Assembly (NCBI GenBank): GCA_001969505.1
Contig: LSSK01000891.1
Location: 1 to 35,170, forward strand
DNA from: Zancudomyces culisetae
Taxonomy: Eukaryota; Kickxellomycota; Harpellomycetes; Harpellales; Legeriomycetaceae
Direction: 5' to 3'
DNA length: 35,170 bases
A model generated the notes under the pieces. That model saw only the letters and a list, made by a program, of their open reading frames with translations. It had not been told where the DNA came from and ran no database searches. Shown here piece after piece: positions 10,264 to 19,912 of the stretch; the stretch's first letter is position 1, and the number at the start of each line of letters is the position of its first letter. The position numbers were made by a program, and so were the translations under genes.

Positions 10264-11319
10264 ATGAATATACAGTTTGTAAAAAGCTTACCTCTTTCAA
10301 TAACACGGGCACTTAATGTGCGAGCCTTTGGAACTCACTCCTCAGTACTGCTAAACAAATTCGTAGATGGCAAGGACTCGATAAACGATTTCGGCAAATT
10401 CAAAGAATACTATGAAAAAGATGGTAAAATAATCTCTCAATTTTTTTTATATTGTTAACTGATGAGTATCCTACACCCTAACTATTGCAGTGTAAATGAT
10501 GATATGGCCATTAAATCCGCATAATAATAATCTTTTGAAATATTTGTAGGAAAGGGTGTTGATTTGGAGCTTCCAAACAGTTTTGAATGTAATTTACCAT
10601 TCATTTTGCTATTTTACAAGAGCTGAATTAATTATATCACACTAAAAACATTAAGAATGCTAAAGACAAAACTGTATATGAAATGCCTAATTTTATAAAT
10701 AAAATAGCCATAGACAGAGCAGTAAAGCCACTGAATACAAAGAGGCGCGATATTAGATTCGATCTGAGCACCCAAAGCAGGCTTGATCAGGCATTTTCAA
10801 TGAACAATAATCACAGTAAGCCTATTTATATATATATATATATACTTAGTCAGGGAATACCCTTGCATTTAAATATAATTATAAACTCAGCATTACATAC
10901 TAAAAATAAACCCAACTATAGAGAACTATTCCGAAATGACCTTTTTCAACAAAAAATTCCCCAGGCAAGGATTATACCATCCATATGATCTATTGGAAAC
11001 CTCAGCTCGGCCAAAACCACCACCATCAACCATCGATACACTGCAAAATAACCTAAATAATTTACTTGGATCTGATGCCAACAAAAAGAAAAAGACAGAT
11101 GTTTTCAAGACATTACAACTTGACCCCCTTATTGAATACAAAAATGTCACTATTTTGAAGTCCTACTTGTCGGATTTTGGAATGATCCTGCCACGCCGAA
11201 AGACCCATTTGCGAGCCAAAACTCAAAAGAAATTGGCAAAGGCAATAAAACGTGCCAGGGCTTTTGGTTTGCTCTCGTATATGAGTAATTACACTACACT
11301 GGACGATGACACCAAATAA
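10264..11319 (+). CDS. RSM18: Mitochondrial small-subunit ribosomal protein bS18m
   Basis: Four exons: 10264-10423, 10550-10588 (39 nt), 10666-10815 and 10922-11319, giving 248 aa. Introns are 126, 77, 106 nt; the third holds a (TA)n run near 10826-10843. Product is the mitochondrial homologue of bacterial ribosomal protein S18, on the platform of the small subunit. The S18 core is at residues 184-236: DPLIEYKNVTILKSYLSDFG, then LPRRKTHLRAKTQKKLAKAI, then KRARAFGLL, a clear family signature. The long N-terminal extension and a start rich in hydroxylated and basic residues (MNIQFVKSLPLSITRALNVR) fit a mitochondrial presequence. Exon 4 is certain; exons 1-3 are joined by frame-consistent GT-AG borders (acceptor at 10665 is CTAAAG) and are less certain in detail. 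Confidence 0.88.
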
Positions 11320-12113
11320 ATATACTTACAGCTTTCTCTTGTCCAATATTCCTATATAATAACTAACTCTTACATTCCAACATACTATTATTATTATTAT
11401 TCGAGATTTCAATATATTTTAAACAAGATAATATATTATTTCGAATTTTAAAACTTCTATTTGCTAGCATTGGCATAAAAGGAGGCAAAAAAAACACATG
11501 AACAGAAATACTGAGTATATACCAGCAATATCAGAAAATGTGCACTTTTTACACCTTTGCACGTTCTATTTCAGCATTGGGGTACGCTGTTATATAAAGG
11601 CACTCCAAGGATCGTGTTTTCTAGATACAGTACTATTATTATGAATACTGTATTACTATTGCCGATGCCTTGGTTCTATGTCCGCTTTTGCATTTATACA
11701 CACTCCTAACACTACCACTGCTGGTACATTTTTTTTGTCCCCTGTCTCAACCTTTTTTTTTTCGTGTTTCTTTCACCTTCCGCTTCCCTTTCATACATTC
11801 CCTCTTCTCCCCACCTTTCCTTTTGTTCAACTTTCTCTGCTAAGGCAGTCTTGTTTTTTAAAATGTAAAAGACCAAATCAGAACATAGTGGTTACAGAAA
11901 TAGGAGTATATTTCAAAGTTTTATTTATTATAAAGACAAAAATGATATCAAATAGACTTCTCGTTCAGCTCATACTTTGGCATAACCATACCCATTGCTG
12001 GTGTACATTTCCCACTATTTCAAAGTCTTATTTGCCACCAGCTGTCACTAGATTTATGTAGTTTTTTTTCACTGCTGTTTTTTTCTACAAGTAAGCGTAG
12101 CATCGGACTGGGA
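11320..12113. other. Region between RSM18 and TIM9 with TATA element and pyrimidine-rich tract
   Basis: Holds a strong TATA-type element (TATATAAAGG, 11591-11600) pointing to the right and a pyrimidine-rich plus-strand tract at about 11725-11845. Downstream of the TATA lies only a doubtful ORF, annotated separately. The 3' untranslated regions of RSM18 and TIM9 should also lie here. Confidence 0.45.
11678..12061 (+). CDS. Doubtful 127-aa ORF, Phe/Pro/Thr-rich
   Basis: The ORF opens with ATG at 11678, 78 nt after a good TATA element. Its first half is simply the translation of a pyrimidine-rich tract, giving runs such as STFFFSCFFHLPLPFHTFP; the second half (from MISNRLLVQLILW) has ordinary composition but no recognisable domain. 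The stop is 53 nt from the TIM9 stop on the other strand. No family recognised. The open frame may merely reflect the lack of stops in CT-rich DNA; a non-coding transcript is equally possible. Confidence 0.2.
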   Translation: MSAFAFIHTPNTTTAGTFFLSPVSTFFFSCFFHLPLPFHTFPLLPTFPFVQLSLLRQSCFLKCKRPNQNIVVTEIGVYFKVLFIIKTKMISNRLLVQLILWHNHTHCWCTFPTISKSYLPPAVTRFM

Positions 12114-12386
12114 TCATTGTTTGGCCTGTGCCTCCATCAGAGCCTGATTTTCTTCGGCAAATCTTAGCCCAACTCGTTCGTTTAATTTCATCATTTTTTT
12201 GGTGCAGTTTCTGCTACAAGTAATCTCCTTGGAAGATGCTGCACTGCTTGTGAATTCAGTTACACAATCGTCGAAACACCTGGTCACCAATGTTGCGTAT
12301 AGTCGCATGAAATCCTTGATTTGCTTTTGTTCAAGCATGGCTTGCATTTGTTGCTCTTGTACTGAATTGCCGTATCTTCCGTACAT
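12114..12386 (-). CDS. TIM9: Mitochondrial intermembrane-space import chaperone Tim9
   Basis: Single-exon protein of 90 aa. Tim9 pairs with Tim10 in the hexameric chaperone that escorts hydrophobic carrier and beta-barrel precursors across the intermembrane space. The twin CX3C motif is complete: Cys37-x3-Cys41 (CFDDC), 15 residues, Cys57-x3-Cys61 (CSRNC), the exact Tim9 spacing. Flanking sequences KQIKDFMRLYATLVTRCFDDC and the C-terminal RVGLRFAEENQALM are Tim9-like rather than Tim10-like. Oxidative folding through Mia40 is expected for the family. Upstream start codon context is normal and length matches (yeast 87 aa). Confidence 0.95.
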   Translation of the reverse strand: MYGRYGNSVQEQQMQAMLEQKQIKDFMRLYATLVTRCFDDCVTEFTSSAASSKEITCSRNCTKKMMKLNERVGLRFAEENQALMEAQAKQ

Positions 12387-13062
12387 TTTGTTGTCGACTT
12401 TTGTGTTTTTTTATCTAGTGTCTTGTGTATTGTGTCGTGATTTAGTTTATACTTTTCGGATACCTACTTTGTATGTTTCTGCTTTTCGAAATTGGCTAGG
12501 CAAAGATTTAATCAAAAGAAATTTTGATTCAGAAACAAAATTACGCATTTTTAGGAGGGGGAGGGCAGGATATTTTTGAACAGCTTTGCTTGCCCCGCAA
12601 ATAGCAGAGAAGATTTGCGCTTATTTATTTTTTGTTTGCTAGGAAGACCTGTGGATAAAAAAAATTTTTTTATTTGCAATTACAGAATGTATCCAGCTAT
12701 CAGCGTAAGGAAAAAATACTGATTTGTGAAAAATGCGCCTATTTCTAACTAGGCATTTGATTAGCCCAGTCTTGTTTTCAGTGTTTTACATTTTTCAATA
12801 TTAAGCAAACCTATAAGCACAAGTGAACCTCCCCGCCTTGTTGGAGTTTGTTAAATTTGAGATCCACATCAAAGGGAAAAAAAGGAGAGATGACATGGAC
12901 ATATCAAGAAAAAGATAGGATATATTGCCGAAAATTTAACGTAAAAAGCTGGAACTCAAGTATTAAATTGCGGTCATAACATACACAAAGATACACTAAA
13001 ATGAAGAAAAAAAAATCCAAGAAACTAATAAAAGAAAAAAGAGAACAAAACGCTGAAATAAC
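12387..13062. other. Intergenic region between UAP1 and TIM9
   Basis: 676 nt between two minus-strand genes: the TIM9 promoter on the left and UAP1 3' sequence on the right. No gene seen; only A- and T-rich tracts. Confidence 0.5.
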
Positions 13063-14508
13063 TCAAAGTTCGTTTATGAGAGTGGGTGAAGAAAAGACTC
13101 TTCCCTCAAGGGACTCCAATCCTTCACCATTGTATGAAACTAGAGGGGAAATTTCAAAAGATCTGCGAGCAGCGCCTATTACCTGTGCACCGGCCTTTTC
13201 AGCAAATCTTATGTGCAAATTCATCAAGTCCTCACGGCTGGTTTCGGGACAATCTGCGCCACTTCCAGGTGCATTCTTCAGAGGTGAGAACTGTTCTTTT
13301 CTGCTGACATCTAGGATAGCCAGCTTATCAACAAATGGGAAGACATCAAAGATAAATCTTTCCAACTTGATTCCGTTGTTCTTTTCAGGTGCAACACTCT
13401 TTCCTGTCTCGCTGTCATAATACTTGATCTTCTTTTTTGCGATATGGTACTCCAATTTGTGTTGGATGTTTTCCGTCTGGTATAAAAAGTCCAGCGAAAA
13501 GACGTGGTTGCAAATATTTCCTGCATTGTATAAAAGAGTTCCATCTGGTCTTTTCTCGCGTGATAGTTCCTCTGGAATTTCACTATATTCAAGCACAGCA
13601 TACTTTTTTTGTTTCTTACAAATAACTCCGACTTTTTCATCCCATGAGCTCTTTGCAACCACCAAAGCGCCAGTTTGAGCCTTTTTCAAGGCTGAGTATC
13701 CAACAAATCTTGGATCAGCAACGCGAACCAAAATGTTATCTACGCAATAAGCGTGAACGTATGTTACACCCCTCCTCTTTAATTCATCAAGAATGCCTGA
13801 TTCCAAAAGCCCGCTGTAGATTCCTCCGTTTCCATCTGGTGCTGTTGATATTTTGCCTTTACTTTCCAAAATGAGCTTGCCATCAAAAGTAAACGCTGGC
13901 AGAGATCCTTGATCAAAGAAGAAAACTTGATCGTCCCTGAGACCGAAATTGTTATTGTGTCTGAAATAATCAACTGTATCTTTTTTGGTTGCGTCTGACA
14001 CCATCACCAACCATGGGATCACGACGCTATTTTTATCCACCTTTGCAAATTCTGCGGCCACCTGTTGAAGTCTCACTATCCTCTCTCCCTGAATCTGAAA
14101 CAGACTCTTTCCTGAAGGTATACCTACTTTGTAGAAACCCTTGGGGAGAGTGCTTCCGAGTCGAGTACCTTGGCCCCCTGCCATGACCAGTGTTGCTACT
14201 TTGTTTTGTGCTATCAGCCTTAACCCTTCTTCATACCATTCGTCCTGACCACCACTCTTGTTGTCTACTTCAGAGTCAAATTCGCAAGTTTCTAGAGGCT
14301 CAATGTTATTGCTTATTATGTGAGCACCCTCAAGCTCCATTGTTTTTTTGAATCTTTCAGTGATTTTCTCGATATTGAGTTTTTCCAGCGTGTTCAAGAA
14401 GCCATCCAGATCATTTTGACCCAATTCATCTACATATTGAAATACATGTTCTTGTCCTACGGCGGCATATCTCTTCCTCAATCCCTCTACCCTGTTAGAA
14501 GCCATCAT
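13063..14508 (-). CDS. UAP1: UDP-N-acetylglucosamine pyrophosphorylase
   Basis: Single-exon protein of 481 aa (480 if the second of two adjacent ATGs, at 14505, is used). It makes UDP-GlcNAc from UTP and GlcNAc-1-phosphate in the cytosol, the last step of the pathway that feeds chitin, N-glycan and GPI synthesis. The nucleotide-binding signature MAGGQGTRLGSTLPKG covers residues 109-124. Also present are GIPSGKSLFQIQGERI, VMVSDATKKDT, FFFDQGSLPAF, APDGNGGIYSGL, CVDNILVRVADPRFVGY, KVGVICKK with VLEYSEIP, and NAGNICNHVFS, in the order found in eukaryotic UAP1/Qri1. Length equals that of the yeast enzyme (477 aa). No abnormality seen. A TATATA element and a TTTTAAAA palindrome lie 45-65 nt upstream of the start. 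Confidence 0.97.
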   Translation of the reverse strand: MMASNRVEGLRKRYAAVGQEHVFQYVDELGQNDLDGFLNTLEKLNIEKITERFKKTMELEGAHIISNNIEPLETCEFDSEVDNKSGGQDEWYEEGLRLIAQNKVATLVMAGGQGTRLGSTLPKGFYKVGIPSGKSLFQIQGERIVRLQQVAAEFAKVDKNSVVIPWLVMVSDATKKDTVDYFRHNNNFGLRDDQVFFFDQGSLPAFTFDGKLILESKGKISTAPDGNGGIYSGLLESGILDELKRRGVTYVHAYCVDNILVRVADPRFVGYSALKKAQTGALVVAKSSWDEKVGVICKKQKKYAVLEYSEIPEELSREKRPDGTLLYNAGNICNHVFSLDFLYQTENIQHKLEYHIAKKKIKYYDSETGKSVAPEKNNGIKLERFIFDVFPFVDKLAILDVSRKEQFSPLKNAPGSGADCPETSREDLMNLHIRFAEKAGAQVIGAARRSFEISPLVSYNGEGLESLEGRVFSSPTLINEL

Positions 14509-14552
14509 TTTGATTCGATTATTCCTGTTTTTTCTGAATGAAACTATTAAAC

Positions 14553-14570
14553 CCTTTTAAAAGGTATATA
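14553..14570 (-). promoter_or_regulatory. Probable TATA region of UAP1
   Basis: The palindrome CCTTTTAAAAGG and an adjoining TATATA lie 45-65 nt upstream of the UAP1 start codon on the minus strand. The position suits a core promoter with a short leader. Assigned from sequence and distance only. Confidence 0.35.
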
Positions 14571-16387
14571 CTCGGTCTATTTATTTGAGGGTAACCTCTT
14601 GAACTCGCCAATATATTGGAAAACAACAACAAACTTGTGTTTTTATATTACATTTATTTGGAATGACATCCACTTTAATTTGCTGACTGAAAATGGCCTT
14701 TGTTGGGGCGATATAAATTACTGCCAATTGTCATCCCAATTGGATTTCATTGACAGATATGCTTGTTGTTAATTTTTTCTATTGTTTCTAAATCCAGCAG
14801 GAAAGCAGGCTAACAAAATTGGTAACAGCATTGTTGTAATTACATAAGGAGCTATAAGAACAGTAAAGAGAGTAAAGAATAGATGTGAAATGGAATAATA
14901 CTAGGTGCAGTAGTTAAGTGCAAGTGGAAGATCAATGTTCAAACCCCCCCCCAATCTCTCTATCTAATAATGCTAAAAATACACAAGCCTTTCCTCATCC
15001 ACACAAACAATCACTTTTGCATAATCAATCACAGCTTTTTCCTCTATTTTTTCTAATCTAAATTTGCCTTCCTCTTAGCTCTTTCACGACATAAGGCCTA
15101 ATAATCGAATCGAAACTTGTGGAGTAACCCAATTCGTCTGTTCGAGCAGTAACTGACTCGATGACAATCTTAGTTAAATTAGAACCTTGTAATCAACCAG
15201 AGTTATTATTTGGTTGGTGGAGTTAGATTGGCGATGGGAATTTTTAAAATATGCTATTGCATGCAGAAAACATACTACTACCCTCACCCGTCAAAAAAAA
15301 ATAAAAATTCCGAAAATTCTGAAACGAAAGATGGGGAGAGGAGTATTAGAGATAGTCATCCCAGATTCAAAAGGGTATAATCAATTAGTGGATACCCCCT
15401 CCCCCTTTCTATGTTGGTTATAAGTTTTTTACTTTTTGTACCAGAGTTTAGCTATAACGTCTCTATTAGTGCAGTATTTGTGTGTACTCATGATAAATGT
15501 AAAGCTCAGTATTCTTTGGTTTAGCCAATCAAATGCAAATGCGCTGCGTCCGCAAATTGTACTATAAACATAAAATAAGAAAGCAATAAATACAAACAAT
15601 AGACAAGTTAATTCTGGAATAGACCTTAATAAAAAATGAGTTTACCGAGGTTATCCAAACTTGGAAATCTCAGCATAGGTATTTCTTTGCTTGTATTTTT
15701 GGGGATTAACAATTGTGAATGAGTTTGTTTGATTAACCGTTTTTCGAAACTGGATTATTCCCAACCAGGGGAGGAGGGAGATAGGGCCAGGTCAAAACAA
15801 TAGCTTCAATTGTTTTTTGTTGCTCTTTATCGATAACAAATGAATGGACAAGGACTGCAAAGTAGAAACAACAACAAAAATATAAATAGAGTTTGGTGAT
15901 TTCAAGGGTGTGGCAGATTACTTTATCAATTGCGCTTATTTCTTGGTATTTTGCTATAAAGTCCAATTCATACTTTTATTCACTCCTCATGTTCTTTATG
16001 TTTTTTCCGTAAGGGACAGAGTAAGCTCGGCTTTTTTATGATTTTCTTTTTTTTTTGAGGAGAGCGGAGGAGGGGTAAAGATGTGACCATTTTTCTTTGC
16101 AATCTCCTAAGAGGTGTGTGTGAATAAACAATTGCCAAGTTGAATGATATAGCCAAAACTCAATCTGAAACTGTAAATCCAGATCAGCATTCTTTCGGGG
16201 GAAAAATCAGTAAAGATAACAGAAACATGAGAAACGTTTTCTGTTTCAGTTTTAACAAGACACGGAAGATTGGGGGTAATTAAATTTCCGACTAAAAGTT
16301 GGGATTGTTAGTGGACATAGCCCGATTTTGTGTTAGCACCAAACCTTGACAGTATAAAGTCAGGAATGCATAGTAGATACGACATGA

Positions 16388-16413
16388 CTTGCCAGTCGTT
16401 ACTAGCTGGCAAG
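16388..16413. repeat. Perfect 8-bp inverted repeat
   Basis: CTTGCCAG at 16388-16395 and CTGGCAAG at 16406-16413 are exact reverse complements around a 10-nt loop. It lies in a gene-poor stretch; function unknown. Confidence 0.6.
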
Positions 16414-17206
16414 ATATTGACTTGGTGTTTGGATTGTCATCGTGTTTTGTTTTTATAAAAAATGAAAAAGAATACTCAAAAGGCAAGCGTAAAAGCTACG
16501 ACACAGGTATAAGTGGTCAAAAAAAACTTTTTGAGCTAATTAACACAAAATGGCGCTCCGATTCAAGCTTTTAGAGATGGAAACTCTGTGTTTGGGAAAA
16601 TGTAACCAAAGAGTAGATTAAATTATTGGTATTTTTTTGAGCTCTGCAAACAAAACCAATTTTATCACGTGCATTCACGACAACAAAGAATAAAAAGTAA
16701 CAAAAAGCACATTTAATTTACTTATATTTAATTTGCGAGGATGGGAGCGTCAAACACGAATCGCTGATAAGCTACGTTTGAAGAAATGGCGCAATAAGAG
16801 CCCATTTAAGCTTTACACAGGCCATTCTTCTTCCATTTTAAAAAATGACAGAGGGAATGACCTAGCAACAACACTAAATTATAAATTTGCGACAATTAGC
16901 GACACAAAGATTAAAAATTATTTGATCCGTTTATGCCCTAGACTCGAATTAGAAATGCACCAAATATACTTGAAAATCAACCACATCTTGTAGTTAGTAA
17001 CAAGCAACAACACCAAAAATGCAAACATATGTTGAGTATAAAACAATGGTCCATGAGGGTAGCTGTTGTCAAATAACAGAATGGTATTGGTATCAAAGCC
17101 ATGGTAATGTATGAATGTATCAAAAACAAACAGTTAAAACGTGTACATGGGAAATCAAAGTCGCAAGAGCAAAAAAATAATAATAGGCAACGTCAGTAAC
17201 AGTCAG

Positions 17207-17233
17207 AACGTTTCTTTGAAAAATAGAAACGTT
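17207..17233 (-). repeat. 9-bp inverted repeat just after the HAD stop codon
   Basis: AACGTTTCT (17207-17215) and AGAAACGTT (17225-17233) pair perfectly around a 9-nt loop. In the minus-strand HAD transcript the stem starts 4 nt after the stop codon, so it would form a hairpin at the head of the 3' untranslated region. Possible roles in termination or RNA stability are inference. Confidence 0.6.
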
Positions 17234-17237
17234 ACTT

Positions 17238-18187
17238 TCATCTCTGACTTAAGAACGTAATGATATCAACAGGTGATTCGGCTATAACACTGGCATAGGG
17301 TGCGGCCGCATCGTTATACTCACATTTTATTAGTATTGATGTTGCACCAGCATATTTTCCACATTGCATATCATCCATGCTGTCTCCAATCATCAGCAGC
17401 TCGGAAGAGTTCACATTCTATAATGCGTAAAATTAAACAAAACATGTAGAGATACTCACCCCTTCAACCACAAACCAAATAAAACAACATTCAGAAAAAG
17501 CAAAAGTGTGTTACCCATAAACCCGCTATGTGGTGTAATAGTGTTGGATCTGGCTTCAAAATGCCAAAGTCGCGAGTAATAATATGATCAAATGCATGTT
17601 TTTTGCCATTTGATTCAGCTGGAATAACAGTATTGAGCATATGATTCACAGAGTCAATATTGTTGTTTGTAATTATTGCCTTGGGGATGCCCTTATTATC
17701 TAAGAGCTTTATTTTTAAGCATTTTGTTAGAAGTTCGTTGTGTGTGTTAATGTAAATAAATGTTAAACGTGTTATGTCCGAATCGTATAAAAATGTTGAT
17801 ACCAAGACAAAAGCTCACTTAAAAAACAGCTTACATCAAGCAAATCCAGAATTCCTATTACGTGAGTTAATAGTAAAATCAATACCCAGATAAGAGTTTA
17901 AAATGTGATCAAGAAACCATAGAAAAAGTAAGGTAAAAACAATCAGGAAATGACGAATATTTGCTTTCTAGTTATTTGGTGTAGCTTGTTACCTGGACGC
18001 ATTTGCATATTCAACATAGCTTCGTTTTCTATCTCTAAGATAACTTTGAATGCATTGACCTTTTCTTCCGGTGAAAGTGTTTCTACGCTTTCTAAAACGG
18101 GAATGTCTAGCGGAAGGCCTAAAGTTTCTTTTATCTTTTGGAGATATTTCTATTGTTTACGAGGTTCAGACAACCAAATAGCTGTTA

Positions 18188-18248
<61 letters not shown>

Positions 18249-18708
18249 GTGTAAAACAGTCTTGTAATCAACGTATATACACGCTTAGTGTATACATGTA
18301 TTTTTTGAATTTGCAGTGTTAATTCATTCTAGAACAAACCTTTTATATACCCTTAGAATACAACAACTTACATTTATGGGCATGATCAGAGTTCCATCCA
18401 TCTATGAGAATAAAATGCACAAACCTTCGAATTACATCATAAAAACAGAAACATGTGCTATGGAGGAAATTTTCTAGAAGGGTTTCGATCTATAGATTAT
18501 TGACAAAGTAGAATCTTACATCGAAAACAACCCCCTTGACCAATTTAGGCGGGTTTGCCCCAGAATTACCATTCTTGCCGCTAGGCGCGTCGTTTTCATC
18601 GACATTTGAACTATTTTTAGTGTGAAAAGATGACCCCATGACTCGAGAACTTAGTACCTTTCTCCTTATTCCGTAAAAAAACCTGAATGCAGTAGACAGT
18701 TGTGGCAT
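17238..18708 (-). CDS. HAD-family phosphatase of the yeast YOR131C type
   Basis: Six exons on the minus strand: 18708-18520, 18401-18372 (30 nt), 18149-17993, 17854-17835 (20 nt), 17706-17515 and 17417-17238, giving 255 aa. Introns are 118, 222, 138, 128 and 97 nt. All four HAD motifs appear only after splicing: FDMDGTL with Asp63/Asp65 across the exon 1/2 junction, Thr145 in AIITNNN, Lys183 in LKPDP, and GDSMDD (207-212). The segments MRPGILDLL, ITRDFGILKPDP and GDSMDDMQCGKYAGA follow yeast YOR131C and its relatives without gaps as I recall them, which supports the two tiny exons. These are predicted small-molecule phosphatases with uncertain substrate. The start MPQLSTAFRFFYGIRRKVLSSRV, with no acidic residue, suggests mitochondrial targeting. 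A different acceptor in intron 4 would break the frame. Confidence 0.88.
18186..18252. repeat. Hexanucleotide microsatellite (TATGTG), about 11 copies
   Basis: About eleven uninterrupted TATGTG units, 67 nt, lying inside intron 2 of the HAD gene, where length changes would not alter the protein. Confidence 0.95.
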
Positions 18709-19912
18709 TTAAGTTTTTTTTTTTGGTGCAATATATCAATGTGTTTATGCTAATTAAAGTGTCATAAAAAGCATACATTCGCCGGTTCGAGTTCGGCAGA
18801 AATAAAAAAAATAAAAAGCATACATTACCTGCATGTTGATTGGTAATTAATTACTGAAAAATTTCCATACATTGGCCTTGACCTGTTTCAGCAAAAGAAA
18901 AATATGGAGTTTTGAAACCATTTGGGAGAAGACGTTTTTCAATATAAGTTCTTGGTACATGTCATTTACTTTTTTTAAAAGGCTCAGGGTTTTACACGCA
19001 AAATTTCGCTAACAAGGATGATGGTATTGAGCCACAATTAAAACTTGAGGTGGAGTAACATGAAGGTCGTAAAACCTAACACAGCGCAAATACAGAACCA
19101 CCGGTACCAAAAAAGGCTGTTAGTGTATCTGTAATGGGCATAGCATCTCTCCCTTCAACTACAAATAAACAAGTCATGTTTAATATTTGAACTTTATAAA
19201 TACGTGAGATAAATGCTTACGCTTATATACTATAGTAATACTGAGTGTACAAAGGGCTTTTTTACTTTTGCTAAAAATCAAAATACTAGCCTTGCTTTTC
19301 TCATCTATTTTGCAACTATGTAAGACCAAATATATCTAGTTGCTCAGATTTGAGCTGATTAGTATCGGCATCAAGGGAAGCTAAAAATTGGTTGCTAACC
19401 AACCCATAAAAAGACAAAAAAAACTGAAATTCGTTTATAATAGAATAGTTACAACATTAGAATGTAATAAAATATATCATATCACGCTGGTTGAAGTTCC
19501 ACAGACCCTTTTTATTCTTTCCATTTTACCTGCCATAAAAAGAAAGAGTACATCGGAAGAAAGGTACTCTAGCTGACTGTGTAATGGTCATTGATGTGTT
19601 CAGCTGCACTTGGATCATATTTCGCCTAGCTACTTGAAACAGCCGGCTTGGGTTAGTCAGATGATTTTAGAATCCAAAGCCAGGACCAATAAAGACTCGT
19701 AAAATGACAAGTAGAGTGGGAATTGGCTAGTTGGCACTTCTCATGAAGAATTTTGTGGGGCTGAGAACAAAGCAAGAAACCGCAAACAAACGAACCATTT
19801 GTTAGCATTCAGCTTTAGGCAGAATTTTTATATGTCAACTAGTGACAAGAGATTTGTATAAGTATAGTAATAATTCACAACTCTTTTAGCATAAAGTAGG
19901 TTTTTGGTCAAA
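18709..19912. other. Divergent intergenic region between the HAD gene and the 19913 gene
   Basis: 1.2 kb between two divergently transcribed genes. It contains a short retroposition-like insert at 18764-18826 (annotated separately). Short reading frames occur on both strands around 18860-19180, for example a minus-strand frame with DAMPITDTLTAFFGTGGS, but none joins into a convincing gene; they could be remnants of a decayed gene. Confidence 0.45.
18764..18826. mobile_element. Short tRNA-like A-tailed insert between 16-bp direct repeats
   Basis: ATAAAAAGCATACATT occurs twice, at 18764-18779 and 18811-18826. Between them lie 31 nt (18780-18810) that begin CGCCGGTTCGAGTTCGGC and end in an A-rich tail. 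The GGTTCGAGTTC core matches the B box/T arm of a tRNA gene, and GCCGG/TCGGC can form a 5-bp T stem around a 7-nt loop. A tRNA 3' part, a poly(A)-like end and a target-site duplication together fit LINE-driven retroposition of a 5'-truncated tRNA-derived SINE. The repeats are seen directly; the mechanism is inferred. Confidence 0.5.

Larger units (their letters stand above)
14509..17237. other. Long intergenic stretch, no confident gene
   Basis: 2.7 kb in which I cannot support a gene. Weak coding hints: a mitochondrial-type start MSLPRLSKLGNLSI (15636, + strand) running into GTATTT; a minus-strand frame at about 15733-15855 behind a good pyrimidine tract and CAG, ending in WPYLPPPLVGNNPV; and an 85-codon plus-strand frame ending at 16993 (KLRLKKWRNKSPFKLYTG) without a suitable ATG. 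An 8-bp hairpin lies at 16388-16413 and a CACGTG E-box at 16666-16671. A multi-exon gene with short exons is possible. Confidence 0.4.

Noticed and set aside
10826-10843. (TA)n run in an intron of RSM18
   Set aside because: Short, common simple sequence in AT-rich introns; not a feature of interest by itself.
12080-12120. Minus-strand MIPVRC start overlapping the TIM9 stop, recalling the first residues of RNA polymerase subunit Rpb10
   Set aside because: The frame stops after ten codons and no downstream exon with the rest of Rpb10 is visible.
13001-13420. 139-codon plus-strand open frame
   Set aside because: It lies almost wholly antisense to the secure UAP1 coding sequence and has no recognisable domain.
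18181-18267. Plus-strand open frame encoding repeated Met-Cys
   Set aside because: It is only the translation of the TATGTG microsatellite inside an intron on the other strand.
18850-19180. Short minus-strand frames including DAMPITDTLTAFFGTGGS, suggestive of a membrane enzyme remnant
   Set aside because: Frames do not connect through plausible splice sites and no family could be confirmed.
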